A DNA stretch of 47,363 nt from Bacilli bacterium (GTDB lineage: Bacteria; Bacillota_I; Bacilli_A; RF39; UBA660). The stretch spans positions 2,656 through 50,018 of the forward strand of contig JAQUVS010000005.1 in assembly GCA_028693275.1 (NCBI GenBank), in the 5' to 3' direction. Both the position numbers and the translations under genes were made by a program. Shown piece by piece: positions 35,228 to 44,924 of the stretch. A model generated the notes under the pieces. That model saw only the letters and a program-made list of their open reading frames with translations, was not told the DNA's origin and made no database searches. Each line of letters starts with the position of its first letter. Position 1 is the first letter of the stretch.

Positions 35228-36919
35228 ATGAAATTAAAGAACAATTTTTTCTTTACATTAAGAGAAGATGTAAAAGATGAAGACAGTAGAAGTGGTAATT
35301 TATTAGTAAAAGCTGGAATGATTAAAAAAGCAGGAGCAGGAATATATACTTATCTTCCTCTAGGTATGAAGACCATGAAAAATATTGAAGATATAGTTAG
35401 AGATGAGATGAATAAAGCAGATGCTTTAGAATTAGTTATGCCTTCTTTATTACCAGAGGAAGTATATGTAGCAAGCGGAAGAAGAGAAATCTTTGGAAAT
35501 GACATGTTTGGTTTAAAAGACAGATATAATAGAGAATATGTTTTAGGTCCTACACATGAAGAAATGTTTGTAAATATTGCTAAAGATGGAATCAAATCTT
35601 ATAAAGATATGCCAGTTAATCTTTATCAAATAGCTACTAAATATAGAGATGAACCAAGACCAAGATATGGTTTAATAAGAATAAGAGAATTTACTATGAA
35701 AGATGCTTATTCATTTGATAAGGATGAAGAAGGATTAGATATTTCATATAACAAAATGTTTAATGCTTATAAGAATATTTTTGATAGAATTGGTATTGAT
35801 TATAAAATAGTAACAGCATCAACTGGAGCTATGGGAGGTCTTTTATCAGAAGAATTCCAAGCCGTTACAGAAATTGGTGAAGATGTATTAGTTATTTGTG
35901 ATGAATGTGGTTATTCTTCTAATATAGAAGTAAGTAAATGCGTAAGTGAATTTAAAGAACAAATAGATGAACTAAAAGAAAAAGAATTACTTCATACTCC
36001 TAATGTAGGAACTATAGATGATCTTGTAAATAATTATAATATTGCAATTGATAAAATGGTAAAAACACTAATCTATGATTGTGATGGAAAATTATATGCA
36101 TGCCTAGTAAAAGGTGATAGAGAAGTAAATGAATGGAAAGTTTCTAAAATAACAGAATCAAAAAAATCTGTCTTAGCATCATTTGAAAACGTTGAAGAAA
36201 TTACAAAAGCAAAAGTTGGTTTTGCTGGACCAGTAGATTTAAATATTCCAATCATCGTAGATGAAGAAGTAATGTTAATGAAAAATTTCCTAGTAGGAGC
36301 AAATAAATCAGATTATCATTATATAAATACAAATATAAAAGATATTAACATTTACAAAGTAGCAGATATTAAAAATGTAAAAGAAAATGATTTATGCCCT
36401 ACATGTGGTAAAAATCTTAAATTTAAAAAAGGAATAGAAGTAGGTAATACATTTAAATTAGGTACTAAATATTCTAAAGCTTTAGGATTAAATTACTTAG
36501 ATGAATTCAATCAATTAAAACCTGTAGTAATGGGATGTTATGGTATTGGTATAGGAAGAATTCTTGCATCTATAATAGAACAAAATAATGATGAAAAAGG
36601 GATTATATTCCCTATGTCTATCGCTCCATTTAAAGTTGCGATAGTAGTTGTTGATACTAAAAATGAAGAACAAATGAATTTAGCAAATAATTTATATAAT
36701 CAACTAAAAGAAAATAATATAGAAGTCTTACTAGATGATAGAGATGAAAGAGTAGGAGTTAAATTCAATGATATGGATTTAATCGGTATACCTTTAAGAA
36801 TTACTATCGGTAAAAAACTATCAGATAATTTAGTAGAACTAAAAGAACGTAAAGAAAGTACTTCAAAAGATATAGAAATAGAAAAAATATTAAATAGCAT
36901 CAAAGAATTAATCAAATAA
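35228..36919 (+). CDS. proS: Prolyl-tRNA synthetase (bacterial type with insertion domain)
   Basis: SRSGNLLVKAGMIKKAGAGIYTYLPLG, GPTHEEMF, YRDEPRPRYGLIRIREFTMKDAYSFD. Confidence 0.97.
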   Translation: MKLKNNFFFTLREDVKDEDSRSGNLLVKAGMIKKAGAGIYTYLPLGMKTMKNIEDIVRDEMNKADALELVMPSLLPEEVYVASGRREIFGNDMFGLKDRYNREYVLGPTHEEMFVNIAKDGIKSYKDMPVNLYQIATKYRDEPRPRYGLIRIREFTMKDAYSFDKDEEGLDISYNKMFNAYKNIFDRIGIDYKIVTASTGAMGGLLSEEFQAVTEIGEDVLVICDECGYSSNIEVSKCVSEFKEQIDELKEKELLHTPNVGTIDDLVNNYNIAIDKMVKTLIYDCDGKLYACLVKGDREVNEWKVSKITESKKSVLASFENVEEITKAKVGFAGPVDLNIPIIVDEEVMLMKNFLVGANKSDYHYINTNIKDINIYKVADIKNVKENDLCPTCGKNLKFKKGIEVGNTFKLGTKYSKALGLNYLDEFNQLKPVVMGCYGIGIGRILASIIEQNNDEKGIIFPMSIAPFKVAIVVVDTKNEEQMNLANNLYNQLKENNIEVLLDDRDERVGVKFNDMDLIGIPLRITIGKKLSDNLVELKERKESTSKDIEIEKILNSIKELIK

Positions 36920-36941
36920 AGTAGAAATTCTACTTTATTTT
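36914..36941 (+). terminator. Intrinsic terminator
   Basis: AAATAAAGTAGA-AAT-TCTACTTTATTT. Confidence 0.85.
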
Positions 36942-36992
36942 TGTATAATATTAAATAATTATGTATAATATATAAAAAAAGAGGTGTTACTT

Positions 36993-37616
36993 ATGTATAA
37001 AAGAATTATTTTTGATATAGACAATACTTTAATAGATTGGAAAAGTGATAATTATAATCCAATAAAAAAAGCTTTAGATAATCAAAATATTTCATATACA
37101 GAAGAAGATTTAAAAAATATAAATACAGCTATAGAAGACTATGAATATAAATATGATATATTAACAAAAAAAGATATGATTAATTTAATAAATAAATTCT
37201 CTAAGAAAAACCTAGATTTATCTTTTCTAAATGATTATCTTAATTATATTAAAGATGAAAAAGTAGAAAAAGATATAAAATTAATAGAATTACTAAAATA
37301 TTTAAAAGATAAATATGAATTAGTTATATTAACTAATTGGTTTTTAGAACCTCAAGTAAAAAGACTTGAAAAAGCCGGCATTTTAGAATTTTTCGATAAA
37401 ATATATGCATCAGATGATTATTATTTAAAACCTAATGAAAATGCCTTTCTAAGAGCAATAGGAAATAACGGAATAACTGAATGTATAATAATAGGTGATA
37501 ACTATGATACAGACATTGAAATACCTAAAGCTCTAGGTATGAAAACAATTTATATAAATAAAGGTTCAAGTAACGATTCTATCTCTTCAATATATGAATT
37601 AAAGGATATCCTATAA
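36993..37616 (+). CDS. HAD-superfamily hydrolase
   Basis: MYKRIIFDIDNTLIDW; ILTNW; KPNENAF; IIGDNYDTDIEIPKALGMKTIYIN. Confidence 0.9.
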   Translation: MYKRIIFDIDNTLIDWKSDNYNPIKKALDNQNISYTEEDLKNINTAIEDYEYKYDILTKKDMINLINKFSKKNLDLSFLNDYLNYIKDEKVEKDIKLIELLKYLKDKYELVILTNWFLEPQVKRLEKAGILEFFDKIYASDDYYLKPNENAFLRAIGNNGITECIIIGDNYDTDIEIPKALGMKTIYINKGSSNDSISSIYELKDIL

Positions 37617-37617
37617 A

Positions 37618-38466
37618 ATGAAATACTGGTATTTAGAAAAATACTTAAGCAATTTAAATATTAATAAATTAAAAGAAGAAATAGAAGAATATATTTATAT
37701 ACCAAAAATAAAAATAATTGATAATATTAATACTGAAACTTTAAAAGAGGAAGAATTATTATTTATACTTAATAAAAGTATTGAACAAGAAGATAAGAAT
37801 TTAATATTAGATATATTAAAAAAATTATTATTAATTCCTAATAATAATCTTCCTAAAAGTGACTATACAACCAAAGAAATATTAGAAGAAATTTCTAACT
37901 TAAAAAATAATATTCCTGAATATAAAAAACTTAGTAATAACAACATAGCAGCATGCTATACATGTCAAAATATTTTTTATATAGATAAAATAAAGAAAAA
38001 AACAAGCAAAGATTTATGTCTTTGCCCTTACTGTAATAAAACTACATTATATTTTGATAATGATTTTATTCCTATGAATAAAACATTTATCTTATTAGCT
38101 AAAATATATAATAGTAAAAATAAATTAGGTTCCAATTTTAATAATCTTATTAATTTAGCTAAAAAAATAATAGAAGTAAAAGACAATAAATTAGATAATT
38201 ATGATTTTATTATAGGTAAAAACAATAACGAAGAAGAATATATATATAATTTAAACAAAGAAATAGAAGACTTATATATGAAAAAAGAATATTATATAAG
38301 TTTATTTTTAGATGATGATTCAACATTAGATTTACTAATAGTTTTATTAAATTATATTGGAAAAAACCCATATATAAAAAAAATAAATATTTATACTAAA
38401 GATATTTATTTAAATCAATTAAAGGAAGACTATAATACTCTTTATAATTATAGGAGGAAAAAATGA
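37618..38466 (+). CDS. Hypothetical protein with zinc-ribbon-like CxxC...CxxC
   Basis: CYTCQNIFYIDKIKKKTSKDLCLCPYCNKTTLYF. Confidence 0.65.
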   Translation: MKYWYLEKYLSNLNINKLKEEIEEYIYIPKIKIIDNINTETLKEEELLFILNKSIEQEDKNLILDILKKLLLIPNNNLPKSDYTTKEILEEISNLKNNIPEYKKLSNNNIAACYTCQNIFYIDKIKKKTSKDLCLCPYCNKTTLYFDNDFIPMNKTFILLAKIYNSKNKLGSNFNNLINLAKKIIEVKDNKLDNYDFIIGKNNNEEEYIYNLNKEIEDLYMKKEYYISLFLDDDSTLDLLIVLLNYIGKNPYIKKINIYTKDIYLNQLKEDYNTLYNYRRKK

Positions 38467-39203
38467 ATAAAAAGAATATATTATATATGATAGCAGGTAT
38501 AATAATTGGGGTAGTAATAATTTCTATTTTAATAGTTCCGATGCTTTTAAAATCAATTAATAAAGAAGCTTCTAGTACAGATAAAAATATAAATAATGAA
38601 CAAAAGGAAACAATAACAGAAAATGATGAGACAAATAATAAAGATGAAATAGAATCTACTAAAACACCAGAAGTTACAACAGAATCAAAAAAAGAACCAA
38701 CTATAACTCCACAGATAAAGGAAGAAATAGTTGAAGAAGTTAAGGTAACTGAAGAAGTTTTAATTAATACATTATCAAATGAGGCAAATAATATAACTAA
38801 ATCAAGCTTAAAGGATAATGTTAAAAATTCATTCATAACAATTGTAGATTTTATTTTTTATGATAAAGAGATAAAAGGTCATACATTTAATTCTTTAACT
38901 TTAACAGCAAAATTAAAAGTTATTAAAATAGCCTTAACAATTGATAATAAAATAGATAGCTATTTTCCAGATTATAAGGATTATATAAAGGATAAATATA
39001 CAAAAATAAAAAGTGAATTAATTATCCTATATTTAAAAACAACGACAAAGGTATGTGAAACACTACCAGAAAACAGTTGTACACAAGCAAGAAATGATTT
39101 TAAAACCATGAAGGAAAGTTTTAATTTTACTTTTGATCTTATAAAAAGTTTTTTAAGTAACAAAGTTGAATTATTAGAAGAATGGTATCTAAGTATTAAA
39201 TAA
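38463..39203 (+). CDS. Membrane-anchored hypothetical protein with Thr/Glu-rich linker
   Basis: N-terminal TM ILYMIAGIIIGVVIISILIVPML; TTESKKEPTITPQIKEE linker; 4-nt overlap with upstream ORF. Confidence 0.65.
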   Translation: MNKKNILYMIAGIIIGVVIISILIVPMLLKSINKEASSTDKNINNEQKETITENDETNNKDEIESTKTPEVTTESKKEPTITPQIKEEIVEEVKVTEEVLINTLSNEANNITKSSLKDNVKNSFITIVDFIFYDKEIKGHTFNSLTLTAKLKVIKIALTIDNKIDSYFPDYKDYIKDKYTKIKSELIILYLKTTTKVCETLPENSCTQARNDFKTMKESFNFTFDLIKSFLSNKVELLEEWYLSIK

Positions 39204-39216
39204 AAAGGGGAACAAG

Positions 39217-39882
39217 ATGAAGAATAAAGTATATTTCTCAAATGGAGTAATAATTGACCTAGATGATTCACAATATTTAGGACAAGGAGTAGAAGGAAAA
39301 TCCTATAGAATAGGAAATTTTATATTTAAAATAAACCACAATAATTGTTTATCTACATTAAGAGAATATGATTTAAAAAAACTATTTTCTATTTCTACAA
39401 AAAGATTTGTTTTACCAACACAAATAATAGTTGACGAAGAAGATAGATACTCTGGATTTGTAAAAAAACATATTCAAAAAACAAAAGGAATAAATCATTT
39501 TAAAAATATAGATAAAAAAGAATTATTAGAAATACTATCTCTATTTAAAGAAGACATAATAGAATTAACAAATAATCATTTTAAAGTAGATGATTTTAAC
39601 TTAGATAATTGTATATTCAATGATGAAGGTTTATTTTTTATAGATCCAGGATTTTTAAAATATTCAGAAGAAGAAAATTTATTAGAAGAAAACTTAAATA
39701 AGTTAAATACTTTTTTTGTAGAAATAATTTATGAAAATATAAAAGATGATAGTGAAGAAGATTTTATTGAATTAAATAAACATCTTATTGAAGAGAAAAT
39801 AGATGCAATAACATTTGTTGAAAAAGAAATGAATCAAAAAGAAAATTTAAAAACATTTAGTAGAAGAATTATGGGCAAATAA
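39217..39882 (+). CDS. Protein-kinase-like fold protein
   Basis: LGQGVEGKSYRIGNFIFKI (Gly loop + Lys), VDDFNLDNCIFNDEGLFFIDPG (catalytic loop + DFG-like). Confidence 0.6.
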   Translation: MKNKVYFSNGVIIDLDDSQYLGQGVEGKSYRIGNFIFKINHNNCLSTLREYDLKKLFSISTKRFVLPTQIIVDEEDRYSGFVKKHIQKTKGINHFKNIDKKELLEILSLFKEDIIELTNNHFKVDDFNLDNCIFNDEGLFFIDPGFLKYSEEENLLEENLNKLNTFFVEIIYENIKDDSEEDFIELNKHLIEEKIDAITFVEKEMNQKENLKTFSRRIMGK

Positions 39883-39902
39883 AAAAGAGTTTGCCTTTTT
39901 TT
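39874..39902 (+). terminator. Intrinsic terminator
   Basis: GGCAAA...TTTGCC plus T-run. Confidence 0.75.
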
Positions 39903-39947
39903 CTAGTTTAGGGTAAAATTAATAGTAGTTTTAAGGAGGGCGTAGTT

Positions 39948-41567
39948 ATGATGCAAACAAAAAACGTAACACTTAGATTTGGTAAAAGAACCTTATTTGA
40001 GGATGTAAATATAAAATTTGACAGTGGAAACTGTTATGGATTAATTGGAGCAAATGGAGCTGGTAAGTCTACATTTCTAAAGATTTTAGCTAAAGAACAA
40101 GAAACAACTAGTGGAGAAGTTATAATTGGTAAAAATGAAAGAATTTCGTTTTTAAAACAAGATCATTATCAATTCGATGAATTTACTGTTATGGATACAG
40201 TAATGATGGGTAATGAAAAGCTTTATTCTATAATGAAAGAAAAAGAAGAATTATATTCTCATACTGAATTTACAGATGAAGATGGAATAAAATTAGGAAA
40301 CTTAGAAGCTGAATTTGCTGAGATGAATGGTTGGGAAGCAGAAAGTGATGCAGCTATTTTATTAAGTAATCTTGGTATAGATGTAGACCTTCATTATCAA
40401 TATATGAAGGATATAAAAGTAAAAGATAGAGTTAAAGTTCTTTTAGCTCAAGCATTATTTGGAAATCCAGATTACTTACTATTAGATGAACCAACAAACA
40501 ACTTAGACTTAGGAGCAATAAATTGGTTAGAAGAATTTTTAATTAATTATAACAATACAGTTATAGTAGTATCACATGATAGACACTTTTTAAATAAAGT
40601 TTGCACACATATAATAGATATAGATTATTCTAAAATTAGACTTTATGCTGGTAACTATGATTTCTGGTATGAATCAAGTCAATTAGCAGCAAGACAAATG
40701 AAAGAATCAAACAAGAAAAAAGAAGAAAAAATTAAAGAATTACAAGATTTCATTGCAAGATTCTCAGCTAATGCCTCAAAATCAAAACAAGCTACATCAA
40801 GAAAGAAAATTCTAGAAAAAATAGAACTAGACGAAATAGTTCCATCATCTAGAAAGTATCCATGGATGGATTTTACTCCTTCTAAACCAAGTGGTAAAGA
40901 AATACTAACAGTTAAAAATTTATCTAAGACAGTAGATGGTAAAAAGATTTTAGATAAAGTATCGTTTACAGTTTTAAAAGGAGATAAAATAGCTTTTGTA
41001 GGAAATGATGATATTGCTAAAACATTATTATTTGAAATATTAAATGGTAATGAAAAATATGATTCAGGAGAAATCGTTTGGGGTAAAACAGTTACTAAAT
41101 CTTATTTTCCTCAAGATAATAGTGAATTTTTCCAAAAAGATGAGACTATTATGGAATGGATTGGACATTACTATAATATAGATGATGAAACAGTTTTAAG
41201 AGGATTCCTAGGTAGAATGCTTTTCTCTGGAGAAGAAGTATTTAAAAAAGTACCAGTTTTATCAGGAGGAGAAAAAGCTCGTTGTATGTTCTCAAAATGT
41301 ATGCTTGAAGCAAATAATTTATTAATCCTAGATGAACCAACAAACCATTTAGATCTAGAATCAATTACTTCATTAAATAATGGTTTAATCAAATATGATT
41401 CAGAATTATTATTTGCATCACACGATCATCAATTTGTTAGTACAATAGCAAATAGAATAATAGAAATATTACCTCAAGGTGTTATAGACAGAAGAATACC
41501 ATATGATGAATATTTAGAAAATAAAGAAGTACTTAAAATAAGAGAAGAAGCTTATAAAAATAATTAA
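39948..41567 (+). CDS. ABC-F family ATPase
   Basis: Two ABC domains (GANGAGKST; LLDEPTNNLDL; LSGGEKARCMF; LILDEPTNHLDLESI). Confidence 0.95.
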   Translation: MMQTKNVTLRFGKRTLFEDVNIKFDSGNCYGLIGANGAGKSTFLKILAKEQETTSGEVIIGKNERISFLKQDHYQFDEFTVMDTVMMGNEKLYSIMKEKEELYSHTEFTDEDGIKLGNLEAEFAEMNGWEAESDAAILLSNLGIDVDLHYQYMKDIKVKDRVKVLLAQALFGNPDYLLLDEPTNNLDLGAINWLEEFLINYNNTVIVVSHDRHFLNKVCTHIIDIDYSKIRLYAGNYDFWYESSQLAARQMKESNKKKEEKIKELQDFIARFSANASKSKQATSRKKILEKIELDEIVPSSRKYPWMDFTPSKPSGKEILTVKNLSKTVDGKKILDKVSFTVLKGDKIAFVGNDDIAKTLLFEILNGNEKYDSGEIVWGKTVTKSYFPQDNSEFFQKDETIMEWIGHYYNIDDETVLRGFLGRMLFSGEEVFKKVPVLSGGEKARCMFSKCMLEANNLLILDEPTNHLDLESITSLNNGLIKYDSELLFASHDHQFVSTIANRIIEILPQGVIDRRIPYDEYLENKEVLKIREEAYKNN

Positions 41568-41580
41568 GCTTCTTCTTTTT
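41544..41580 (+). terminator. Intrinsic terminator
   Basis: GAAGAAGCTTA...TAAGCTTCTTCTTTTT. Confidence 0.85.
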
Positions 41581-41586
41581 ATGTAT

Positions 41587-41611
41587 AAAAAAAACTAACC
41601 GAAGTTAGTTT
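41587..41611 (-). terminator. Terminator of the tRNA gene, UUCG tetraloop on minus strand
   Basis: Minus: AAACTAAC-TTCG-GTTAGTTTTTTTT. Confidence 0.85.
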
Positions 41612-41621
41612 AAATTCTATC

Positions 41622-41698
41622 TGGTAGCGACGGAGGGGGTCGAACCCACGACCTTCCGGGTATGAACCGGACGCTCTAGCCAACTGAGCTACATCGCC
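41622..41698 (-). tRNA. tRNA-Met(CAT), elongator type
   Basis: GGCGATGTAGCTCAGTTGGCTAGAGCGTCCGGTTCATACCCGGAAGGTCGTGGGTTCGACCCCCTCCGTCGCTACCA; encoded CCA; loop TTCATAC. Confidence 0.96.
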
Positions 41699-41817
41699 AA
41701 ACAAATGCAAATTAAGTATAGCAAATATAATATTTTTTGACAAGTACTTTTTTTATTTTTTAATATTTATGTTTATAACAAGTTATGTTATAATTAATTA
41801 GAAAGTAGGATGGATCT

Positions 41818-43071
41818 ATGAATAAAAAAATATTGATGTTAATTATTACAGTTTTTTCATCATTTATAATTTGTACTAATGTAGATGCAAAAGTAAATGA
41901 AGTTAATATTTATCTTTTTTATGGAGAAACATGCCCACATTGTGAAAAAGAACAAAAATACTTAGAATCATTGCAAAAAGAATATACAAACATAAAAATT
42001 TATAAATACGAAGTATGGAATAACACTTCTAATAAAAATTTAATGTATAGTATAAAAAAAGAATTAGGAACAGTTGAAGACGAAAGAGTTCCTTTTACAG
42101 TAATAGGAGATTATGGGTTTATAGGATATTCTGATTCTAAAAATTCTATCTTTGAAGAAAAAATAGATTTTTATTCAAGAAACACATACACTAACAAAGC
42201 TGGAAGTCTATTAGGAATAAGTTATAATGTTTTAGACCAAGAACCAAAAGAAATACCAACTAAAAGTGCAACAACAAAGAAAGAAACAGAACAAAAATTA
42301 ACTAGTAAACAACAAAATATAAAAGAGACATTAATTGATTTTAAGGATAATGTTATAGAAAATGTTAATAGTTTTATTAAACTAATAAAAGAAAATATCT
42401 TAATGTCTATAGTAATTATTGCTTGTACAATTACTTTAATTGCATCTCTAATAATAAGAATTATTGAAATAAACTTAACAAATAAAAAAGTAAGAAATTT
42501 AAAAAGAAGAAATAAAAACTTTGATGTTAATAAAATTTATAATTTAATGGCTGATTTTGATGAGGGATTATATAAAGAATATTTATTTGATACTTTTATA
42601 GAAGTACAAAAAGCAGTAGAAGAATTTGAGTTAGAAAGCATAAAAGATATTGTTACTGAATCAATGTATGTTTTACTTGAAGATAATATAAATAGATTAA
42701 AAGAAAATAATCAAAGAATAGTGATGGAAGATATTGAATACAAAGATATGATTTTTACAAATGCTTACATAGATAACAATGATTTAATATTAGAGTGTCA
42801 ATTAAGATTTATAGCTAAAAATTATGTTGCTAATAGAGATACAAATGATGTAGTAAAAGGATTACAAAAAGACACTAGATTTGATTATAAATTAATTTTT
42901 ATTAAGTATAATCACGCTAATAGTATAGAAAAAATGCCAAGATGCCCTTCATGTGATGCTCCTTTAGAAAAAAATGATAGAGACTGTCCGTATTGTGGTA
43001 AAAAATTATATAATAAGAACAATTTTCTATTATCAAAACAAATATATATTAAAAAGAAAGTTCTAGAGTAG
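41818..43071 (+). CDS. Secreted thioredoxin-like domain, TM, Tim44-like domain and C-terminal zinc ribbon
   Basis: FYGETCPHCEKEQKYL; TM; DTFIEVQKAVEEFELESIKDIVTESMY; CPSCDAPLEKNDRDCPYCGKKL. Confidence 0.75.
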   Translation: MNKKILMLIITVFSSFIICTNVDAKVNEVNIYLFYGETCPHCEKEQKYLESLQKEYTNIKIYKYEVWNNTSNKNLMYSIKKELGTVEDERVPFTVIGDYGFIGYSDSKNSIFEEKIDFYSRNTYTNKAGSLLGISYNVLDQEPKEIPTKSATTKKETEQKLTSKQQNIKETLIDFKDNVIENVNSFIKLIKENILMSIVIIACTITLIASLIIRIIEINLTNKKVRNLKRRNKNFDVNKIYNLMADFDEGLYKEYLFDTFIEVQKAVEEFELESIKDIVTESMYVLLEDNINRLKENNQRIVMEDIEYKDMIFTNAYIDNNDLILECQLRFIAKNYVANRDTNDVVKGLQKDTRFDYKLIFIKYNHANSIEKMPRCPSCDAPLEKNDRDCPYCGKKLYNKNNFLLSKQIYIKKKVLE

Positions 43072-43079
43072 GTGAATTT

Positions 43080-43700
43080 ATGGATCAATTAGTAATTATT
43101 TTACTTTCATTTTTAGGAATACTATTACTATCACTAATCATATTTCTAATTCTTTTCTTAAGTAAACCAGATAGTAAATTTGGAAAGAAAAAAGTTCCAG
43201 AAATAGATAAAATAATTTTAATGAATATTTTTGATATTTATAAAACAATTCAATATGCATGGGCAAGTTTTGATATTGTTCCTTTAAAGGAATATTTAAC
43301 AATTCCAATATATCAATATTATATTCAACAATTAGATATTCTTAAAAGAAGTAATCAACAAAATATAATTTCAGATATAGAATTAATAGAAATATTAAAA
43401 ATATATTTTAGACCAATAGAAAATAATCAAGAAAGAATTATTGTCTCTTTAAAAACAAAAGAATATAACTATGTTAATGATACAAATACAGGCAAGGTTG
43501 TTAGAGGTAGTAATACAACTAAAATAATAAATAAATATAGATTAACCTTAACTAGAAAGAAACCATCAAATGTAACTGTAGTTTGTCCTAACTGTGGTAA
43601 GACAACAGAATATAGTAGTAAAGGTGAATGTATCCATTGTAACACTTATATTTTAGGTCAAGAATACCATTTCATAATAGAAAAAATAGAAAAGATATAA
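43080..43700 (+). CDS. TM + Tim44-like domain + zinc ribbon protein (partial paralogue of previous)
   Basis: N-terminal TM; IYKTIQYAWASFDIVPLKEYLTIPIYQYY; CPNCGKTTEYSSKGECIHCN. Confidence 0.7.
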   Translation: MDQLVIILLSFLGILLLSLIIFLILFLSKPDSKFGKKKVPEIDKIILMNIFDIYKTIQYAWASFDIVPLKEYLTIPIYQYYIQQLDILKRSNQQNIISDIELIEILKIYFRPIENNQERIIVSLKTKEYNYVNDTNTGKVVRGSNTTKIINKYRLTLTRKKPSNVTVVCPNCGKTTEYSSKGECIHCNTYILGQEYHFIIEKIEKI

Positions 43701-43731
43701 AAAAAAGAATTAATCATATAATTCTTTTTTT
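43701..43731. terminator. Bidirectional terminator between convergent genes
   Basis: AAAAAAGAATTA...TAATTCTTTTTT. Confidence 0.8.
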
Positions 43732-44585
43732 AATGTATCAATATTTTCTCTCATAATATCGAAATAATCAATATCACTTTCTCTTTCTTCGTCTGTAATA
43801 TTAGATAGATTTCTAAAAGTTAAAGTAGTAGCATTTGTTTCTTTTATTAAAGAATTAACTGTTTCAGAATTTTCATAATTCTCTAAAAGGAATACATATT
43901 TTACATTTCCATTACTAATATATTCTTTAACAGTAGTTAAAACTTTATCAGATAATTGTTGATTAGAACTGTCAATTGATATAACATTTAATCCATATTT
44001 TTCTAAAAATTTTAATGAATCACTATTAACTATAATTGTATTTCTATTACCATTTTCAATAGCTAACTTTATTTCAGCATCTAATTCAGATAATTTAATT
44101 TTAAGTTCATCATATTTTTTATCAATATTTTTTTCTAAAAAGTTATTTGTTAAATACTCTTCTAAACCATTTTTAACATTTTGACTCATCATCAGTAAGT
44201 TTGAAGGATTAAGCCATAATTCATAATTTTCGTAACTTACTTCCATACCATAAGAAGAATCAATTATTAACATATTCTTATTTTTACTTAAGAAATTAGA
44301 AGCTATATCTCTATCTTTTCCCAAACCATTATATATAAATAAATCTTTTTTACTATAATCACTAATTAATTTAGAAGTTAATTTATAATTATTAGTATTA
44401 GTTCCATCAGGATAAATAGAACTAATATTTGAATGCTCTCCATATAATTGATTAACTATAAATTCAATTGGATAATCAGTAGCGATTATATCAATATCTT
44501 CAAGAGTATCCCTTTTAAAACAACCTGTAGTAGTTAATAATATTAAAGTAAATAACGCTGTAAATTTAAAAATGTTTTTTTTCAT
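43710..44585 (-). CDS. ZnuA-like metal ABC substrate-binding lipoprotein, metal-ligand His residues apparently lost
   Basis: Lipobox LLTTTGCF; IIATDYPIEFIVNQLYGE; IYPDGTNTNNYKL; LFIYNGLGKD; LWLNPSN. Confidence 0.75.
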   Translation of the reverse strand: MKKNIFKFTALFTLILLTTTGCFKRDTLEDIDIIATDYPIEFIVNQLYGEHSNISSIYPDGTNTNNYKLTSKLISDYSKKDLFIYNGLGKDRDIASNFLSKNKNMLIIDSSYGMEVSYENYELWLNPSNLLMMSQNVKNGLEEYLTNNFLEKNIDKKYDELKIKLSELDAEIKLAIENGNRNTIIVNSDSLKFLEKYGLNVISIDSSNQQLSDKVLTTVKEYISNGNVKYVFLLENYENSETVNSLIKETNATTLTFRNLSNITDEERESDIDYFDIMRENIDTLKKELYD

Positions 44586-44807
44586 TTATTTCTCCTTCTT
44601 TTTAGGAACAGGATCAAATCCTTTAGTTCCGAATGGATTACATCTAAGTACTCTATAAAACGATAGAAAAAAGCCTTTAAAAGCTCCATGATATGTTATT
44701 GCTTCTTTAGCATAATTAGAACAAGTAGGAATATGCCTACAACTGTTATGCCAAGGACCAGGAATCTTTTGATAAATATCTATCAATTTAAGTAGTATTA
44801 GTTTCAT
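44586..44807 (-). CDS. yidD: Membrane protein insertion efficiency factor YidD
   Basis: LIDIYQKIPGPWHNSCRHIPTCSNYAKEAITYHGAFKGFFLSFYRVLRCNPFGTKGFDPVP. Confidence 0.95.
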   Translation of the reverse strand: MKLILLKLIDIYQKIPGPWHNSCRHIPTCSNYAKEAITYHGAFKGFFLSFYRVLRCNPFGTKGFDPVPKKKEK

Positions 44808-44887
44808 CCTATCACCATATATTATATTTTACTATTTTTTTAGATATTTAGCAATTAATAAAAGAAAAAATATAACTTTACTTTTCT

Positions 44888-44924
44888 TTGTAATGGAAAA
44901 ACATCCATGATATAATTATCATGG
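44888..44924 (+). promoter_or_regulatory. rnc promoter with palindrome centred near the -10
   Basis: TTGTAA, 17 nt, TATAAT; palindrome CCATGATA-TAAT-TATCATGG at 44905-44924. Confidence 0.75.

Noticed and set aside
38396-38836. 146-aa minus-strand ORF
   Set aside because: Overlaps two coherent + strand genes; Ser/Val-rich composition is the reverse of the Thr/Glu-rich linker
39948-41567. ABC-F protein as an antibiotic-resistance determinant
   Set aside because: Architecture resembles housekeeping ABC-F proteins; no resistance context
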